This document shows, one piece after another, positions 59,905-61,064 of a stretch of 61,064 nucleotides of DNA; within the stretch, counting starts at the first letter, position 1; the number at the start of each line of letters is the position of its first letter. The notes beneath the pieces are model-generated. The model saw only the letters and a list, made by a program, of their open reading frames with translations, was not told the DNA's origin and did no database searches. The position numbers and the translations under genes are program-made. Source of the stretch: Tissierellales bacterium (GTDB lineage Bacteria; Bacillota; Clostridia; Tissierellales; Tissierellaceae); assembly GCA_030146705.1 (NCBI GenBank), contig JASLBE010000032.1:1-61064 (forward strand). The letters run 5' to 3'.

Positions 59905-61064
59905 TTATTCATAAGACTCTGTCCATACTTCTTCACCATGATCTAAGGCATATTTATGCCCATTAGTTGCTTCTATCATATCTTCATAATACCACTTATC
60001 TTCATCTAAGTCCTTAAATATCCTTATCCAACTTGGTATATTATCCTTATTTAATTTCCTAGACAGGTACTTGTTTACTATTTTTGCAAACTCTGCTCTT
60101 TTAACCTTATTATTTGGTCTAAAGCTTCCATCTTCATATCCTTCTAAGACACCTGCCTTAACTAAAGTCGCTATTGCTTTTTCAGACCATCTTCCTAAGT
60201 TAACATCTGTAAATTTATGGTCTTTAGTTTCTAGCCTGTTCTTATAGCTTTTGTTCATAAGCCTATAAAATACCATAGCTGCTTCTTCCCTAGTTAAACT
60301 ATTCTCTGGCCTTACAGTACCATCTTCATAACCATTTAGGTAAGCTATATGGTCAATCTTATTGAAGATCTCTTCTTCAACCTCTACATCTGGTTTTGGT
60401 AAAGGCTTTTCTTCACTCTTTTCTCTTTTTGGATTCCTACCGCTTCCCCCTCCGTTATATGTTTTCTCAATATAAACTGGATAAAGAGTAATATCTTTTA
60501 AAATTGGTCTTTCTAAGTCAAAGTCATCTCCATTCTCAAGTCTCCAATAGGTGAATATATAGCCTTCCTTACTTGTATCTGGTATGGCTTTTTTGTCTAT
60601 ACTTTCTCCGTGAACTACTTCCACTAATTTACTCTTACCATCTAAGACAAATTCCACCATATGCTTTTCTACTGGTTTTGGGTCTAGTAGCTTTTCATAG
60701 CTAGAATAAAGGGTAATATCTTCTACTATTGCCTGGTCTAGGTCAAAATATTCTCCTGTCACTAGTTGCCAGCCTAAGAATTTATAGCCTTCCTTGCTTG
60801 TATCTGGTATGGCTTTTTTGTCTATACTTTCTCCGTGAACTACTTCCACTAATTTACTCTTACCATCTAAAACAAATTCCACCATATGCTTTTCTACTGG
60901 TTTTGGGTCTAGTAGCTTTTCATAGCTAGCATAAAGGGTAATATCTTCTACTATTGCCTGGTCTAGGTCAAAATATTCTCCTGTCACTAGTTGCCAGCCT
61001 AAGAATTTATAGCCTTCCTTGCTTGTGTCTGGTATGGCTTTTTTGTCTATACTTTCTCCGTGAA
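59905..61064 (-). CDS. SLH-anchored surface protein with InlB/Listeria-Bacteroides-type repeats, C-terminal part
   Basis: About 386 residues are visible; the frame is open to the right edge, so the N-terminus is missing and the apparent start at 60987 is an internal GTG. It has three repeats of about 75 residues (two close, the last diverging), each with MVEFVLDGKSK..VVHGESI..IPDTSKEGYKFLGW..DFD..DITLYASY, the List_Bact_rpt (Flg_new) type. A Gly/Pro/Lys linker follows (NGGGSGRNPKREK). The end holds three SLH domains (HIAYLNGYEDGTVRPENSLT, FTDVNLGRWSEKAIATL, and FKDLDEDKWYYEDM). SLH domains bind pyruvylated secondary wall polymer, so this protein sits at the cell surface; it may act in adhesion. 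Confidence 0.92.
   Translation of the reverse strand, partial: HGESIDKKAIPDTSKEGYKFLGWQLVTGEYFDLDQAIVEDITLYASYEKLLDPKPVEKHMVEFVLDGKSKLVEVVHGESIDKKAIPDTSKEGYKFLGWQLVTGEYFDLDQAIVEDITLYSSYEKLLDPKPVEKHMVEFVLDGKSKLVEVVHGESIDKKAIPDTSKEGYIFTYWRLENGDDFDLERPILKDITLYPVYIEKTYNGGGSGRNPKREKSEEKPLPKPDVEVEEEIFNKIDHIAYLNGYEDGTVRPENSLTREEAAMVFYRLMNKSYKNRLETKDHKFTDVNLGRWSEKAIATLVKAGVLEGYEDGSFRPNNKVKRAEFAKIVNKYLSRKLNKDNIPSWIRIFKDLDEDKWYYEDMIEATNGHKYALDHGEEVWTESYE
60538..61064 (-). repeat. 225-bp tandem repeat inside the SLH protein gene
   Basis: Near-identical copies at 60538-60762 and 60763-60987, and the start of a further copy to the edge. Differences are single bases across more than 100 bases (for example TCTAAGAC versus TCTAAAAC), a sign of recent duplication or gene conversion. 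The last codons of the terminal copy (GYIFTYWRLE) differ from the others (GYKFLGWQLV). Confidence 0.9.

Noticed and set aside
60538..61064. CRISPR-like regular repeat
   Set aside because: The period is 225 bases, there are no spacers, and the repeat is in frame within a surface-protein gene.

Overview
This AT-rich window reads as part of the chromosome of an anaerobic, monoderm, low-GC Gram-positive bacterium. The genes point to the Clostridia/Tissierellia side of the Firmicutes (for example a Peptoniphilaceae-like organism), though no rRNA is present to prove it. The evidence is two adjacent lipoteichoic acid synthase-type genes, a complete WalRK/YycHI/WalJ locus, an SLH-anchored surface protein, pyruvate phosphate dikinase with its regulatory protein, many lipobox lipoproteins, heavy use of AGG for arginine and frequent GTG/TTG starts behind strong Shine-Dalgarno sequences. 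Nearly all genes are on the minus strand. The plus-strand genes are a MATE exporter, a 48-residue ORF, a VanY-type peptidase, an ABC-F protein and a Ca-type P-ATPase.

Layout. 1-3806: an operon of an IS21 transposase-type helix-turn-helix fragment, a TolC-family protein, a periplasmic-adaptor-type lipoprotein and an RND pump cut by the left edge. 4041-9195: two LTA-synthase-like sulfatases and an S41 peptidase. 9372-16190: a TcaA-like zinc-ribbon membrane protein, a small unknown, and an ftsH-trkA-trkH operon. 16308-18943: a two-gene operon of a GCS2-type glutamate-cysteine ligase and a GspS-like ATP-grasp. 19035-21596: RtcB and a stalk-domain protein. 21678-26264: a mntR-troABCD manganese/zinc importer whose two permeases carry histidine-rich winged-helix tails. 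26553-29121: MATE, queT, a queL candidate and its preQ1-I riboswitch. 29227-31394: a small ORF, two related lipoproteins, an ArsC/Spx protein and a small membrane protein. 31539-34990: ppdK and its regulator.

35181-43178: DUF896, DJ-1/PfpI and two heterodimeric ABC exporters in a row. 43281-45857: VanY-like and ABC-F. 45936-48202: glpF-glpK behind a leader with an intrinsic terminator. 48759-50501: a lipoprotein and a HAD phosphatase. 50576-57008: walR-walK, an extra secreted protein, walH, walI and walJ. 57169-61064: a Ca-type ATPase and the C-terminal part of a repeat-rich SLH protein.

The genes share a cell-envelope theme: teichoic acid synthesis, wall-stress signalling, drug efflux, surface anchoring and metal/potassium/glycerol transport. 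The points most worth a second look are: (a) a TolC-RND set in an LTA-type Gram-positive, apparently run by an IS21-derived promoter and HTH; (b) the GCS2 + ATP-grasp operon, which may make glutathione or another gamma-glutamyl compound by a non-standard second step; (c) an extra secreted gene inside the wal locus with its own WalR box; (d) His-rich winged-helix tails on both TroC and TroD; (e) a 35-nt preQ1-I riboswitch that sets the true start of the queL candidate; (f) an ABC-F protein with one intact and one wholly degenerate ATP site; and (g) a structured leader with an anti-Shine-Dalgarno sequence ahead of a small lipoprotein.
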